43,317 bases of DNA from Desulfobulbaceae bacterium. Its GTDB lineage: Bacteria; Bacteroidota; Ignavibacteria; Kapaibacteriales; UBA2268. Positions 33,466 through 42,573 of the stretch are shown here, in pieces. Both the position numbers and the translations under genes were made by a program. The stretch is from the NCBI GenBank assembly GCA_018335795.1, contig JAGXRP010000063.1, forward strand, positions 1-43,317, in the 5' to 3' direction. Under the pieces are notes generated by a model. The model made no database searches and was not told the DNA's origin. It was given only the letters and a program-made list of their open reading frames with translations. Numbering within the stretch: position 1 is the stretch's first letter; every line of letters starts with the position of its first letter.

Positions 33466-34851
33466 TTATAATTGTTTTTGAATGTTTGGTGATTGAAGCC
33501 CATAGCCTTTCTTCTTATCTTCGATTTTCAGTAGGAAACCAAACAAAATAGCTAATAATCCAAACCCTGTAAATATCATCATTGGAATTGTATAATCATA
33601 TGTTGTGGAGGTCACACCATTAGTAACGACTGTACCTGTAATACAATAAGTATCTAAAACCCATCCAATTAAAAGAGGCACACCCATCAATCCCCAGTTT
33701 TGTACCCAGAAAATTAATGCAAATGCTGTACCTAACTGTCGCTCTGGAATGATCTTAGGTACTGAGGGCCACATAGCTGACGGTACTAATGAAAACCCGA
33801 TACCGAGTACCAAGACTAAAATAATCGCAAAAATCCAATGGTTGAATAATGGAACTGAAAAAAGTAAATGCACCATAGTAATCAAGAATGAACCAATTAT
33901 CATGATTGTCGCACCCTTGCCCTTTCTGTCGTATATTGTGCCAAAAATTGGAGTTAGCAAAATTGTACCAAACGGTAACAATCCCGGTATGACACCTGCC
34001 CAATATGCATCAACACTAAATTTGTTAATCATTAAGTCTGTAGCATATTTGAGGAATGGGAAAACAGCTGAATAAAAGAGTACACAAAGAATTGCAATAT
34101 ACCACCAGCCCTTGTTTTTGATGATGAACCAAATATCCTTCATTTGGAATTCAATTTCAGGCTCTACATCCATTCCGATATTTTTGGCAACTATCGAAGC
34201 ATCTAATTTTTTATCCATGAAAGTATAGACAAAGAATGCTATCAATCCTATGCAAAGCATAATCAAACAGAAAAGAATCGGTGCCGAAACTGTCCCAAAA
34301 TTCAATGCAACAGGAAGTGAAGTGGATAAAGCTAATGCTGTTCCCAATCGGGCAATCGAAAGTTGCAAACCCATGGCAAGGGCTAATTCTCTTCCTTTGA
34401 ACCATTTCACAATGACTTTTGAAACTGTGATACCGGCGACTTCAACACCTACTCCGAAAATTGCAAACCCTAAAGCTGCAACCATTACTTGGGCTTTCCA
34501 ACCAAATAGCATTTGCCCGTCAAGCGAACTTGTAGAAATTGCCCAATACTTAATCGCAGTTCCCAATACCATTACAGCCGCCGCTCCTAATCCCGTAAAG
34601 CGTACACCCATTTTATCAAGGATAATACCACCGATTATCAGGAAAAATAGAAAAACATTAAACCAGCCATAAGCACTTGTGAAAAAACCATATTCGGAAC
34701 TGCTCCAGGACAATTCATTTTCGAGCAATCCCTTAAGAGGAGCCATTACATCAGCTAAATAGTAGCCTGCAAACATTGTGAAAGCCACAACAACCAAAGC
34801 TGTCCAGCGAGCCGCTTTCGAATCGCTTATCAAAGTTTTTATTTCTGCCAT
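33466..34851 (-). CDS. MFS transporter, MFSD1-like
   Basis: A major facilitator protein of 461 residues with 12 predicted helices. Two segments match animal MFSD1 closely as I remember it: VKWFKGRELALAMGLQLSIA (MFSD1 WFKGKELNLVFGLQLSMARIG) and AMWPSVPKIIPERQLGTAFA, then QNWGL. MFSD1 is described as a lysosomal dipeptide carrier. A role in dipeptide import is therefore an inference, supported by the PepD dipeptidase gene 137 bases upstream on the same strand. A GC-rich hairpin lies between the two, so they may be separate transcripts. The gene ends in a strong terminator. Other organic-anion substrates are possible, since MFS specificity is hard to read from sequence. Confidence 0.88.
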   Translation of the reverse strand: MAEIKTLISDSKAARWTALVVVAFTMFAGYYLADVMAPLKGLLENELSWSSSEYGFFTSAYGWFNVFLFFLIIGGIILDKMGVRFTGLGAAAVMVLGTAIKYWAISTSSLDGQMLFGWKAQVMVAALGFAIFGVGVEVAGITVSKVIVKWFKGRELALAMGLQLSIARLGTALALSTSLPVALNFGTVSAPILFCLIMLCIGLIAFFVYTFMDKKLDASIVAKNIGMDVEPEIEFQMKDIWFIIKNKGWWYIAILCVLFYSAVFPFLKYATDLMINKFSVDAYWAGVIPGLLPFGTILLTPIFGTIYDRKGKGATIMIIGSFLITMVHLLFSVPLFNHWIFAIILVLVLGIGFSLVPSAMWPSVPKIIPERQLGTAFALIFWVQNWGLMGVPLLIGWVLDTYCITGTVVTNGVTSTTYDYTIPMMIFTGFGLLAILFGFLLKIEDKKKGYGLQSPNIQKQL

Positions 34852-34939
34852 ATCGTTAAAATTTGATTTACAAAAAAAATGTTAATTACAATTTGATGCT
34901 AAGTCATTCAAAACATATAAATTATCGATTTTATACAAG

Positions 34940-34964
34940 AACCCCTCCTGAGTAAGGAGGGGTT
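34940..34964. terminator. GC-rich hairpin between pepD and the MFS gene
   Basis: A perfect 10-bp inverted repeat AACCCCTCCT/AGGAGGGGTT with a 5-base loop, 25 bases past the pepD stop. Neither strand has a proper T-run next to it, so it may be a processing or 3'-end stabilising hairpin more than a full intrinsic terminator. Confidence 0.55.
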
Positions 34965-34988
34965 GGAATTGTATAAGCGCTATAAATA

Positions 34989-36455
34989 TTACGCCTTAAC
35001 GGGAATTTCTTCAAGTATAGTTTTCAATAATTTCCAGCATTTTGCTGTAGATGTGATTGAAATCATTTCATTTGGTGAATGAACTTCGCGAAGGTCAGGA
35101 CCGAATGAAAGCATATCCATATTAGGATATTTTTCACCAACGAGTCCACATTCCAAACCTGCATGAATTGCTTCAATATGCGGTTCTTTGCCAAATAATT
35201 TAGTGTAAACTTTAACAGCTTCTTGCAAAATCGGTGAATTTACATTTGGTTCCCAAGCAGGATAACCGTCGCCAAATTTAACTTCTGCACCACCTAATTC
35301 AAATGAAATTTGTACCACTGCAGCCATATCTTTCTTTTCGGTTTCTACCGACGAGCGTTGACTTGTCAATACTTCAACAGTATTTTCTTTAGTTTCGACA
35401 ATAGCAAAATTTGTAGATGTTTGAACCAAACCGGCAATATCTGGGCTCATTCTGTAAACGCCGTGTGGCATTACATAGAAAGAACTCAATAATCTTTTTT
35501 GGAATTCAGGAGTCATAACTCTTGTCGGCATGGAAGTAGCTTCCGCTGAAATCGAAATGTTTGGCTCTTTTGAACCATATTCGCGTTTGTATTGATGGTC
35601 AAAATCTTCAATAAATCTCTCGAAATCGCCTTCAGCAGCTTTTGCAACAACTACAGTAGCAAAACCTTCACGAGGAATCGCATTGTGTTTATTGCCACTA
35701 TTGAAATCTGCCAAACGGATATTCAATTTATTGGTAGCGTTCCAAAGAATTCTATTCAAAAATTTAGCTGCATTGCCGCGTCCGTCATGAATTTCAATTC
35801 CTGAGTGACCGCCCTTAAGTCCTTTAACTGCAATTTTGTATGCTACCGAATCAGCAGGGACTGTATCAGCTTGAAATGCATAAATACCTCTTGTATTCAA
35901 ACCACCGGCACATCCAATTGTAAATGCACCGTCTTCTTCCGAATCAAGATTGATTAAAATTTCAGCTTTCAACAAGTCAGTACCAAGTTGCATAGCACCT
36001 GTTAAGCCTGTTTCTTCATCTAAAGTACAAAGCAGTTCGAGGTCCGGGTGCTTAATACCTTCAGCTGTCATTGCAGCCATACCCATCGCTACACCTACAC
36101 CGTTATCGGCGCCTAACGTTGTGCCTTTTGCTTTTACCCAATCGCCATCAATATAAACTTGAATCGGGTCGTTGTCAAAATCGAACTCTACATCGGCATT
36201 TTTCTCGCAAACCATGTCTATGTGACCTTGGATACATACAGGTTTGCGGTTTTCCATTCCCGGAGTTGCCGGTTTGCGTACAACAAAGTTGCCGAGTTTA
36301 TCTTCTTGTAATTCGAATCCTTGGTCTTTAGCCCAACCTTTGATGTATGCGGCTATTTTCTCTTCCTGTTTGGAAGGACGAGGATATTTAGTGATTTCTT
36401 CAAAATAGTACCAAACCTCTTTGGGTTCGATTGCTCCTAAAATTCTTTCTGCCAT
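34989..36455 (-). CDS. pepD: Aminoacyl-histidine dipeptidase (PepD, M20C)
   Basis: A cytosolic dizinc dipeptidase of 488 residues that cleaves Xaa-His and other unspecific dipeptides. Ligands of the M20 fold are visible: H78/D80 (IQGHIDMVCEKN), bridging D117 (TLGADNGVGVAMG) and the general base E147 with E148 (CTLDEETGLTGA). The lid domain occupies about residues 205-400 and includes LKGGHSGIEIHDGRGNA. The C-terminal LECGLVGEKYPNMDMLSFGP block is also typical. Its ATG follows the PqqD-like gene by only 4 bases, so the two share a transcript. An MFSD1-like carrier lies downstream. Together this suggests uptake and hydrolysis of dipeptides. Confidence 0.96.
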   Translation of the reverse strand: MAERILGAIEPKEVWYYFEEITKYPRPSKQEEKIAAYIKGWAKDQGFELQEDKLGNFVVRKPATPGMENRKPVCIQGHIDMVCEKNADVEFDFDNDPIQVYIDGDWVKAKGTTLGADNGVGVAMGMAAMTAEGIKHPDLELLCTLDEETGLTGAMQLGTDLLKAEILINLDSEEDGAFTIGCAGGLNTRGIYAFQADTVPADSVAYKIAVKGLKGGHSGIEIHDGRGNAAKFLNRILWNATNKLNIRLADFNSGNKHNAIPREGFATVVVAKAAEGDFERFIEDFDHQYKREYGSKEPNISISAEATSMPTRVMTPEFQKRLLSSFYVMPHGVYRMSPDIAGLVQTSTNFAIVETKENTVEVLTSQRSSVETEKKDMAAVVQISFELGGAEVKFGDGYPAWEPNVNSPILQEAVKVYTKLFGKEPHIEAIHAGLECGLVGEKYPNMDMLSFGPDLREVHSPNEMISITSTAKCWKLLKTILEEIPVKA

Positions 36456-36459
36456 TTTT

Positions 36460-36828
36460 TTAACCTTTATTAAATTCGTGAAAATCTATAAAACCGTTTC
36501 TATGTAATTGCGAGAGAAACATCGTTACCCTCTCATAAGCAGGGTTTACTTCCTCTCCCAACTTATCTTTAACTTTCATAATTATGTTGTCAACGCTGGT
36601 CTGCCCGTCAATCTCCAGCCATACTGAAGTACCCAACTTGTCAAAATTTGCTTTGATATACGGATTTTTCAATTTTGGTTGAAAAATCTTACCGAGTATC
36701 TTGTCATTAAATCTCGGTACCAACACATTGATTGTATCCTCATCTCTTGATTCATGCGTATATTTCCTATATGGAGTGAGTTCCAGATAATTTATATCGG
36801 CAGCCTTTTGTTTTTTAAATAAGCCCAA
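36460..36828 (-). CDS. PqqD family (RRE-like) protein
   Basis: A small PqqD-type winged-helix protein. The C-terminal half shows the family pattern GTSVWLEIDGQTSVDNIIMK, then DKLGEEVNPAYERVTMFLSQ and LHRNGFIDF. PqqD and related recognition elements bind peptides and present them to radical SAM or other modifying enzymes. No ATG is available. The frame is open to a TTG at 36882, but a TTG at 36828 has GGAG exactly 7 bases upstream and gives a basic LFKKQK start, 122 residues. It lies 4 bases before pepD and about 100 bases after the large KamA-type radical SAM gene. No precursor-peptide gene is evident nearby. Function is unproven. Confidence 0.8.
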   Translation of the reverse strand: MGLFKKQKAADINYLELTPYRKYTHESRDEDTINVLVPRFNDKILGKIFQPKLKNPYIKANFDKLGTSVWLEIDGQTSVDNIIMKVKDKLGEEVNPAYERVTMFLSQLHRNGFIDFHEFNKG

Positions 36829-36930
36829 AAACTTTCTCCATTTTTGCAATTTTAACAATATCCAATTTAAGAAAAAAAACAATGAAATTTAAGTAATTCT
36901 TGTTAATTTTTGTTGTTCTATGAGAAAATT

Positions 36931-39144
36931 TCAGGAAACTGCCTGTAAAAGTTCCTTAGGAATGTCCAAATTTGTTATTTCATTTGTAACTTGGAAATTA
37001 TACTCAGGATACTCATAAATAGGCATGCGGGCTTCTGTGACTCCCACTGAATAATTCCAGATTGAACCATATTCACTTTCATCTTCGCCCATTTCTTCTA
37101 ACTGATTGAGATATTCGCGGATAGATTTTGATTCTACTATGACTATTTTGCCCATATTCTCTATAATCGGACTATGCCAACGAGTCGAATCATGGTCGAA
37201 TTCTATAATTCTTCTACCGCTCCGAGTAATACCGATAACTCTAAATGTCAAACTTTTCCCTACACCGGGAAGATTCAAAACATTTCTGTCCGTAGCCAAG
37301 AATGGCAATCTGTACTTTTCTCTTATTCGATTGATGTTTTCAACCATATTTTGTGGTTCAGTAGGTAATGCGGAGACTTCATCAATGCTATTACCCTCAA
37401 TATCCCCAAAAACCTTCTCTTCCATTTGCTCTTGAACAGCTCTAGCATTTGTAGCGAAATTTTGCCTATTTTCACGATAACCTTTTACTGTAAAAGTATA
37501 ATAGGCGAGAACTCCTATATCATTTAATACTTTTCGCAACTTGGCAGTGTGTCCACGCCGAGATGCCGAAGCAGTCATTACAAACTGATTTGTCACAATC
37601 CATCCTGCTGAAATTAATTTCCGAATTGCTCGATGAGCATCGGGAGTGACTTCCATTGCAGTCTCGAAGTGAGTCTGAATGATGAATTGCTTTATACCTA
37701 TTTTTAGAGCTTTTTCGCGGAACTCGCTTAATATTTCGATTAGCTTGTCATTAATTCGTTGAGGGAGATAAACCGGCAATCTTGTTCCAAGCCTTACTCT
37801 CAAAATCTCTGCATATTTATCATCTCGTTCCAAATTTGCCAACTTTTTTCTAACCGCCATATCATATACAGCGTTTAGTATTTTGGTAAGCGAAATATTT
37901 TGGCTCATCAAAGCATCTCCACCAGTAATCAAAACGTCACGTAGTTGAGAATCGTGCTCGTAATATTCCATCAATCTTGTCAATTTATGCTCCCAAGTTT
38001 CTTTCGGTTTCAATTTATCGAAATTGAAATTCAAATTTCCGCGTTGGAAGTCATACATCCTTTGGCATGATGAGCACAAGCCTCCACAAGCCCTACCAAT
38101 AGTATCAGGAATAAGTATTGCAACTTCAGGGTAACGGCGATGCATACTTTGATTTGAGGGCAAAATCCAGCCCGCTGCATTTGGTTTACCTTTTTCTACC
38201 AAATCCTCCATCTCCCAAGCTGAAATATTACCGTACTCCGATACCAAATCTTGTGAATATATGATATAATCCCGAATTGCAAGGTCAGCTCCAATTGAAT
38301 TTCCATAATTTGCAATATTCAACAATGACAAATAATATGGATTTACAAAAAATGGTATTCCTTTGTTCTCAGCTTCGTAGAGTAATTCCATTGTGTCATT
38401 GTTTAGTGAATTATCCAGCATTTCATTTAGTACTTTAGCGCTACGAACGGCAAACCGTAGATGAAACCATCTGTCATACCACCATTCATTCAGAACTAAA
38501 TCAAATTTCTCATCTTGGTTCATGCCGGGTCCAAAGCTGTATTTAGCATTATGAATTTCACCGGAATCAATTTTTTTGATGATTATCTTGATGATTCTTT
38601 CGCGGTTCTTCTCTCTGACTCGGACGATATCTTCGTCAAGTCCGGAAGGATGCCTATCCATCCAGTTTTCTACTTCTTCTTTAGCTGGTTTTCTTGATAT
38701 TTCACTGTCGTTCAATTGTCGGAAAAGATGTAGCATGTCTTCGAAATAATATTCGGACGCTCCGCCTCTTCCGTATTTGAAAGCTAACCATAAATTCCTA
38801 AATGGATTGCTGACTAATTTTTTTCCGTGCAAGTTCAAATCAGTAAAGGTTCTGGTTTCATTTTCAGAATAATCTTTCAGCCTGATGATTGCAATCTCTT
38901 TGTTTGTAAGTTTTTCAAATGTACTTCTGCTCGGTTCGGCTTCTCTGTAAAAATCTGTAGCAAAGGGAAATTCTATCATCAATTTTTCAATGAATTGCCG
39001 CATTTTATATAGAAAAATCGATTCAGTTTCAGAAATTTCGAGTAAATTTCTTAGTAAAGGATTTTCATCCAAAATTTTATTCAAAATAATTTGAGATTTG
39101 GGTGAAATTGATATTCTATCAGGTTTATTTAGGATTTCGTTCAT
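36931..39144 (-). CDS. Large KamA-type radical SAM protein
   Basis: A 737-residue member of the lysine 2,3-aminomutase-like radical SAM group. The cluster motif is C353-x3-C357-x2-C360 (GRACGGLCSSCQRMYDF), followed by the SAM-site block DVLITGGDALM. A candidate PLP-binding Lys630 lies in LNLPGVGKS, corresponding to the glycine-rich PGGGGK region of KamA. Unlike classic KamA (about 416 residues), it has about 340 residues before the cluster, with charged helical sequence and no obvious second enzyme domain. It is followed on the same strand by PqqD-like and pepD genes and diverges from a second KamA-type gene. Substrate is unknown. An aminomutase acting on an amino acid or peptide is the natural guess. 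Confidence 0.88.
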   Translation of the reverse strand: MNEILNKPDRISISPKSQIILNKILDENPLLRNLLEISETESIFLYKMRQFIEKLMIEFPFATDFYREAEPSRSTFEKLTNKEIAIIRLKDYSENETRTFTDLNLHGKKLVSNPFRNLWLAFKYGRGGASEYYFEDMLHLFRQLNDSEISRKPAKEEVENWMDRHPSGLDEDIVRVREKNRERIIKIIIKKIDSGEIHNAKYSFGPGMNQDEKFDLVLNEWWYDRWFHLRFAVRSAKVLNEMLDNSLNNDTMELLYEAENKGIPFFVNPYYLSLLNIANYGNSIGADLAIRDYIIYSQDLVSEYGNISAWEMEDLVEKGKPNAAGWILPSNQSMHRRYPEVAILIPDTIGRACGGLCSSCQRMYDFQRGNLNFNFDKLKPKETWEHKLTRLMEYYEHDSQLRDVLITGGDALMSQNISLTKILNAVYDMAVRKKLANLERDDKYAEILRVRLGTRLPVYLPQRINDKLIEILSEFREKALKIGIKQFIIQTHFETAMEVTPDAHRAIRKLISAGWIVTNQFVMTASASRRGHTAKLRKVLNDIGVLAYYTFTVKGYRENRQNFATNARAVQEQMEEKVFGDIEGNSIDEVSALPTEPQNMVENINRIREKYRLPFLATDRNVLNLPGVGKSLTFRVIGITRSGRRIIEFDHDSTRWHSPIIENMGKIVIVESKSIREYLNQLEEMGEDESEYGSIWNYSVGVTEARMPIYEYPEYNFQVTNEITNLDIPKELLQAVS

Positions 39145-39443
39145 ATTAATTCAGTTTTGTGAATTTGTTAATTTCAAAGAATACAAGTTACAAAATTTCC
39201 GTTAAATATCAAAAAATTTATCAGCTATGATTAAAAAAATGTAATAATGAAAATTGCAGAATTAAGTAAATCACAGTAGAAAATGCTTGTAACATGTTGA
39301 AAAGCATATCTATCAGATTACGCTCGATAATTTCCTTCACTTGTAATTCATTAAAATTTATTTTAGTTCCACTTAAAATAAAAATCTAACATATTCCTTT
39401 AGTATAAGTATTAAGTATTTTGTTTAATTCAAGGAGGTGTATT

Positions 39444-40859
39444 ATGATGAACCAAATTAATGACACCGGTGTACTTTCATCGCAGCTAAGCAAGGTTTCC
39501 AATAAATATAAATCATACACAATCAACAACTTTCGTAAGATTCCGCAAATCGCCGACAACTTTTCCGATGAAGAATTGTTCGAAATGGAAGTAGTAGCAA
39601 CTGTTTTACCCTTCAAATCTAATAACTACGTCGTCAATGAGCTAATAAATTGGGACAAACCACGAAAAGACCCGATTTTCAACCTTACTTTTCCAAATCG
39701 TTCGATGCTCAAAGGGCACCACTTTGATATGCTCGCCGAAAGAATGAAATTCGGTGCAGATAAAGCAGAAATCGAAAGTATAGCACGGAAAATTAGGATG
39801 GAACTCAATCCTCATCCTGCCGGTCAGAGCAAGCTGAATTTACCAAGAATCAATGGAAATGTTGTTGAAGGGATGCAACACAAGTACGACCACACAGCGC
39901 TATTTTTCCCAAAGCAAGGACAAACATGCCACGCTTATTGCACATTTTGCTTTCGTTGGCCCCAATTTGTCAGCACAGACGAGTTGAAATTCGCCACTAA
40001 AGACATTGAAAATTCGATTGCTTATTTCAGAGCGAATCCTCAAATTACAGATATACTCTTCACCGGAGGCGACCCAATGGTGATGAGCCCTCGTCATTTC
40101 GCCCAATATATAGATGCTTTGATTGACGCAAAATTGCCCAATTTGCAAAACATTCGTATTGGCTCGAAATCACTCGCTTATTGGCCCCAAACTTTCTTGG
40201 AAGAAGATGGCGATATCATTCTCGGTGCATTCAAAAGAGCAATCAGCGAAGGCAAACATATCGCTTTCATGGCTCATTTCAATCATCACGTCGAACTCAC
40301 AACTCCCGCAGTTCAAGAAGCCATTCAAAAAATCAATGCAACAGGCGCTAGAATCCGAACCCAATCTCCCGTTTTCAAAAACATCAATGATGACCCCAAA
40401 GTTTGGTCGGCAATGTGGAAAGAGCAAGTTCGCCAAGGTTGCATACCATATTATATGTTTGTGGCTCGCGATACCGGAGCGCAGCACTACTTTGCAGTTA
40501 CGCTCGAACGAGCTTGGAAAATCTTCCGCGAGGCATATCAAAATGTTAGCGGATTAGCCCGAACAGTTCGCGGACCCTCAATGTCATGTACACCGGGCAA
40601 AGTTCAAATACTCGGCGTAGTCGAAGTAGCAGGGGAGAAGGTCTTTGCTTTACGTTTCTTGCAAGGGCGTAACAAAAATTGGATTCATCGCCCGTTTTTT
40701 GCTAAATATAACCCCGATGCTATTTGGATTGACGACCTTGAGCCGGCTTTCGGCGAAGAAAAATTCTTCTTCGAGGAGGAATTGGAATTCAAATATAAAT
40801 CCATCTTTCGACACGAAGACATTGATGATTACATAGGAGTCAACTACTCGCAAAATTGA
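39444..40859 (+). CDS. KamA-type radical SAM aminomutase-like protein
   Basis: A 471-residue radical SAM protein related to lysine 2,3-aminomutase. The cluster motif is C162-x3-C166-x2-C169 (CHAYCTFCFRWPQF), then DILFTGGDPMVMS. A possible PLP lysine is K386 in SCTPGKVQILG. The PGGGGK motif of true KamA is not conserved, so the substrate is uncertain. The start at 39444 is set by a perfect AAGGAGG 6 bases upstream. The frame continues to a TTG at 39420 that lies before this site. It diverges from the 737-residue relative across about 300 bases. No kamD/kamE or other lysine-fermentation genes are present. A GTPase-like gene follows after 234 bases under its own promoter. Confidence 0.9.
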   Translation: MMNQINDTGVLSSQLSKVSNKYKSYTINNFRKIPQIADNFSDEELFEMEVVATVLPFKSNNYVVNELINWDKPRKDPIFNLTFPNRSMLKGHHFDMLAERMKFGADKAEIESIARKIRMELNPHPAGQSKLNLPRINGNVVEGMQHKYDHTALFFPKQGQTCHAYCTFCFRWPQFVSTDELKFATKDIENSIAYFRANPQITDILFTGGDPMVMSPRHFAQYIDALIDAKLPNLQNIRIGSKSLAYWPQTFLEEDGDIILGAFKRAISEGKHIAFMAHFNHHVELTTPAVQEAIQKINATGARIRTQSPVFKNINDDPKVWSAMWKEQVRQGCIPYYMFVARDTGAQHYFAVTLERAWKIFREAYQNVSGLARTVRGPSMSCTPGKVQILGVVEVAGEKVFALRFLQGRNKNWIHRPFFAKYNPDAIWIDDLEPAFGEEKFFFEEELEFKYKSIFRHEDIDDYIGVNYSQN

Positions 40860-40932
40860 TAGACGGCACTTACTATTTGTATGATTTTGATATACATTAA
40901 CGAGATAAGCAAAAGCCTTAATGGAAAATTAA

Positions 40933-40965
40933 TTGATTTTAATTCAATATTTTTGCTTACTTTTG
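40933..40965 (+). promoter_or_regulatory. Promoter of the cDPGS-like GTPase gene
   Basis: TTG (40933-40935) and TACTTTTG (40958-40965, fits TAnnTTTG) are separated by 22 bases. A start near 40972 would give an unusually long leader of about 120 bases before the ATG at 41094. Confidence 0.5.
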
Positions 40966-41093
40966 CAATGTGAATTTTGTATAATTTAAATATAGTTTTG
41001 TTGTTATTGTTTAGCAACAACTAGATTGAAATATAAGAAAAAAACAATCGAATTGATATTCGATTTTGTAAAAATTAACAATTTTTAGGTGTA

Positions 41094-42410
41094 ATGATGT
41101 CAAAAACTAAAGTAATAATTATTGGAGCCGCCGGACGCGATTTCCATAATTTTAATACCATTTACAGAGATAATAATGCAGTCGAAGTGATTGCATTTAC
41201 TGCAGCTCAAATACCAGATATAGACGGCAGAAAATATCCTGCTGCTTTAGCAGGTAACTTATATCCCGAAGGAATTCCAATTTATGCTGAAGAAGAATTG
41301 GTTGAATTGATACAAAAACATCAAGCCGATGAATGTGTACTATCGTACAGCGATTTACCCTACGACAAAGTGATGCATCTCGGTTCGGTAGTCATGGCTG
41401 CCGGAGCTAAGTTTTCTATGATGGGTTCGTTCCCCACAATGATTAAATCAACTAAGCCTATTATCGCTGTTGGTGCAGTCAGAACCGGTTGCGGCAAATC
41501 ACAAACTACTCGCGCTATCGTACGTGCTTTGATGGAAGCCGGCAAAAAAGTCGTGTCAGTTCGCCACCCAATGCCATACGGCGATTTAGAAAAACAAAAA
41601 GTTCAACGCTTTGCGACTATCGAAGACCTCAAACTTCACAAATGCACAATAGAAGAAATGGAAGAATACGAACCACATATTGCAATGGGTAGCGTCATTT
41701 ATTCCGGTGTAGATTACGAAGCGATTTTACGCGAAGCCGAAAAAGAAGCTGACGTAATCATTTGGGACGGTGGCAACAATGACATGCCTTTCTACAAACC
41801 TGATTTGAACGTAGTAGTGGTTGACCCATTACGCCCCGGACACGAAATCGGTTACTATCCCGGCGAAGTTAACTTGAGAATGGCTGACGTAATCGTTATG
41901 AACAAGATTGACTCAGCTTATCCCGATGATGTTGATTTCGTTTTGGAAAATATTCGCGAATATAATCCCGATGCGCAAATTATCATGGCTGCATCTGCGA
42001 TTATGGTGGACAACCCCGAAATCATCAAGGGCAAAAACGTATTAGCAATCGAAGATGGTCCGACATTGACTCACGGCGAAATGCACATCGGTGCCGCTAT
42101 CGTCGCAGCTCGCAGATTTGGAGCCGCTTCACTCGTTGACCCAAGACCTTACACAGTCGGTAAATTGACTGAAACTTTCGAAAAATATCCTGAAATCGGT
42201 ACCTTACTTCCGGCAATGGGATATGGCGACCAACAAATGCAAGATTTGGAAACAACGATTAAGAACACAGTTTGCGATTCTGTTGTGATTGGAACTCCGA
42301 TAGATTTGACAAGATTTATAAAAATAGACCAACCTCACACCAGAGTTTATTACGAATTATCAGAAATTGGCAAACCTGACATCAAATCAGTTTTGGAAAA
42401 ATTCTTATAA
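41094..42410 (+). CDS. Cyclic 2,3-diphosphoglycerate synthetase-like GTPase
   Basis: A 438-residue protein of the COG2403 type. An N-terminal Rossmann-like segment (KVIIIGAAGRDFHNFN) precedes a P-loop NTPase domain with Walker A GAVRTGCGKS (127-136), VIIWDGGNNDMPF, and VIVMNKID resembling a G4 motif. The archaeal relative makes the thermoprotectant cyclic 2,3-diphosphoglycerate. Bacterial homologues such as this are mostly uncharacterised, so the activity is not assured. Two adjacent ATG codons (41094, 41097) follow AGGTG. The second has better spacing. The gene has its own promoter, a long leader and a strong terminator, and stands next to a KamA-type gene on the same strand. Confidence 0.85.
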   Translation: MMSKTKVIIIGAAGRDFHNFNTIYRDNNAVEVIAFTAAQIPDIDGRKYPAALAGNLYPEGIPIYAEEELVELIQKHQADECVLSYSDLPYDKVMHLGSVVMAAGAKFSMMGSFPTMIKSTKPIIAVGAVRTGCGKSQTTRAIVRALMEAGKKVVSVRHPMPYGDLEKQKVQRFATIEDLKLHKCTIEEMEEYEPHIAMGSVIYSGVDYEAILREAEKEADVIIWDGGNNDMPFYKPDLNVVVVDPLRPGHEIGYYPGEVNLRMADVIVMNKIDSAYPDDVDFVLENIREYNPDAQIIMAASAIMVDNPEIIKGKNVLAIEDGPTLTHGEMHIGAAIVAARRFGAASLVDPRPYTVGKLTETFEKYPEIGTLLPAMGYGDQQMQDLETTIKNTVCDSVVIGTPIDLTRFIKIDQPHTRVYYELSEIGKPDIKSVLEKFL

Positions 42411-42432
42411 TAATCAGATTCTAAAAAATTAG

Positions 42433-42469
42433 AAAGCGAAATGGAGAAATCTGTTTCGCTTTTTTTTTT
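42433..42469 (+). terminator. Intrinsic terminator of the cDPGS-like gene
   Basis: Stem AAAGCGAAA/TTTCGCTTT (9 bp) with a 12-base loop, continuing into a long T-run, 23 bases after the stop codon. Confidence 0.9.
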
Positions 42470-42499
42470 ATTAATGTTTAATTTCCCAAATTTTTTCCC

Positions 42500-42507
42500 T
42501 AATTTTG
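42500..42507 (+). promoter_or_regulatory. Possible -7 element of the WD40 gene
   Basis: TAATTTTG matches TAnnTTTG about 67 bases before the ATG at 42574. No -33 TTTG is apparent. Confidence 0.3.
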
Positions 42508-42573
42508 AGATAATTTACTCATTCATGTGTCTTAGTATATATATACAGAACATGTATTTCAGGGAGAATTTTT

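Noticed and set aside
37250-37270. GVGKS as a Walker A motif in the large KamA-type protein
   Set aside because: It lacks the upstream GxxxxGK context of a P-loop and sits where KamA proteins carry their glycine-rich PLP-lysine segment.
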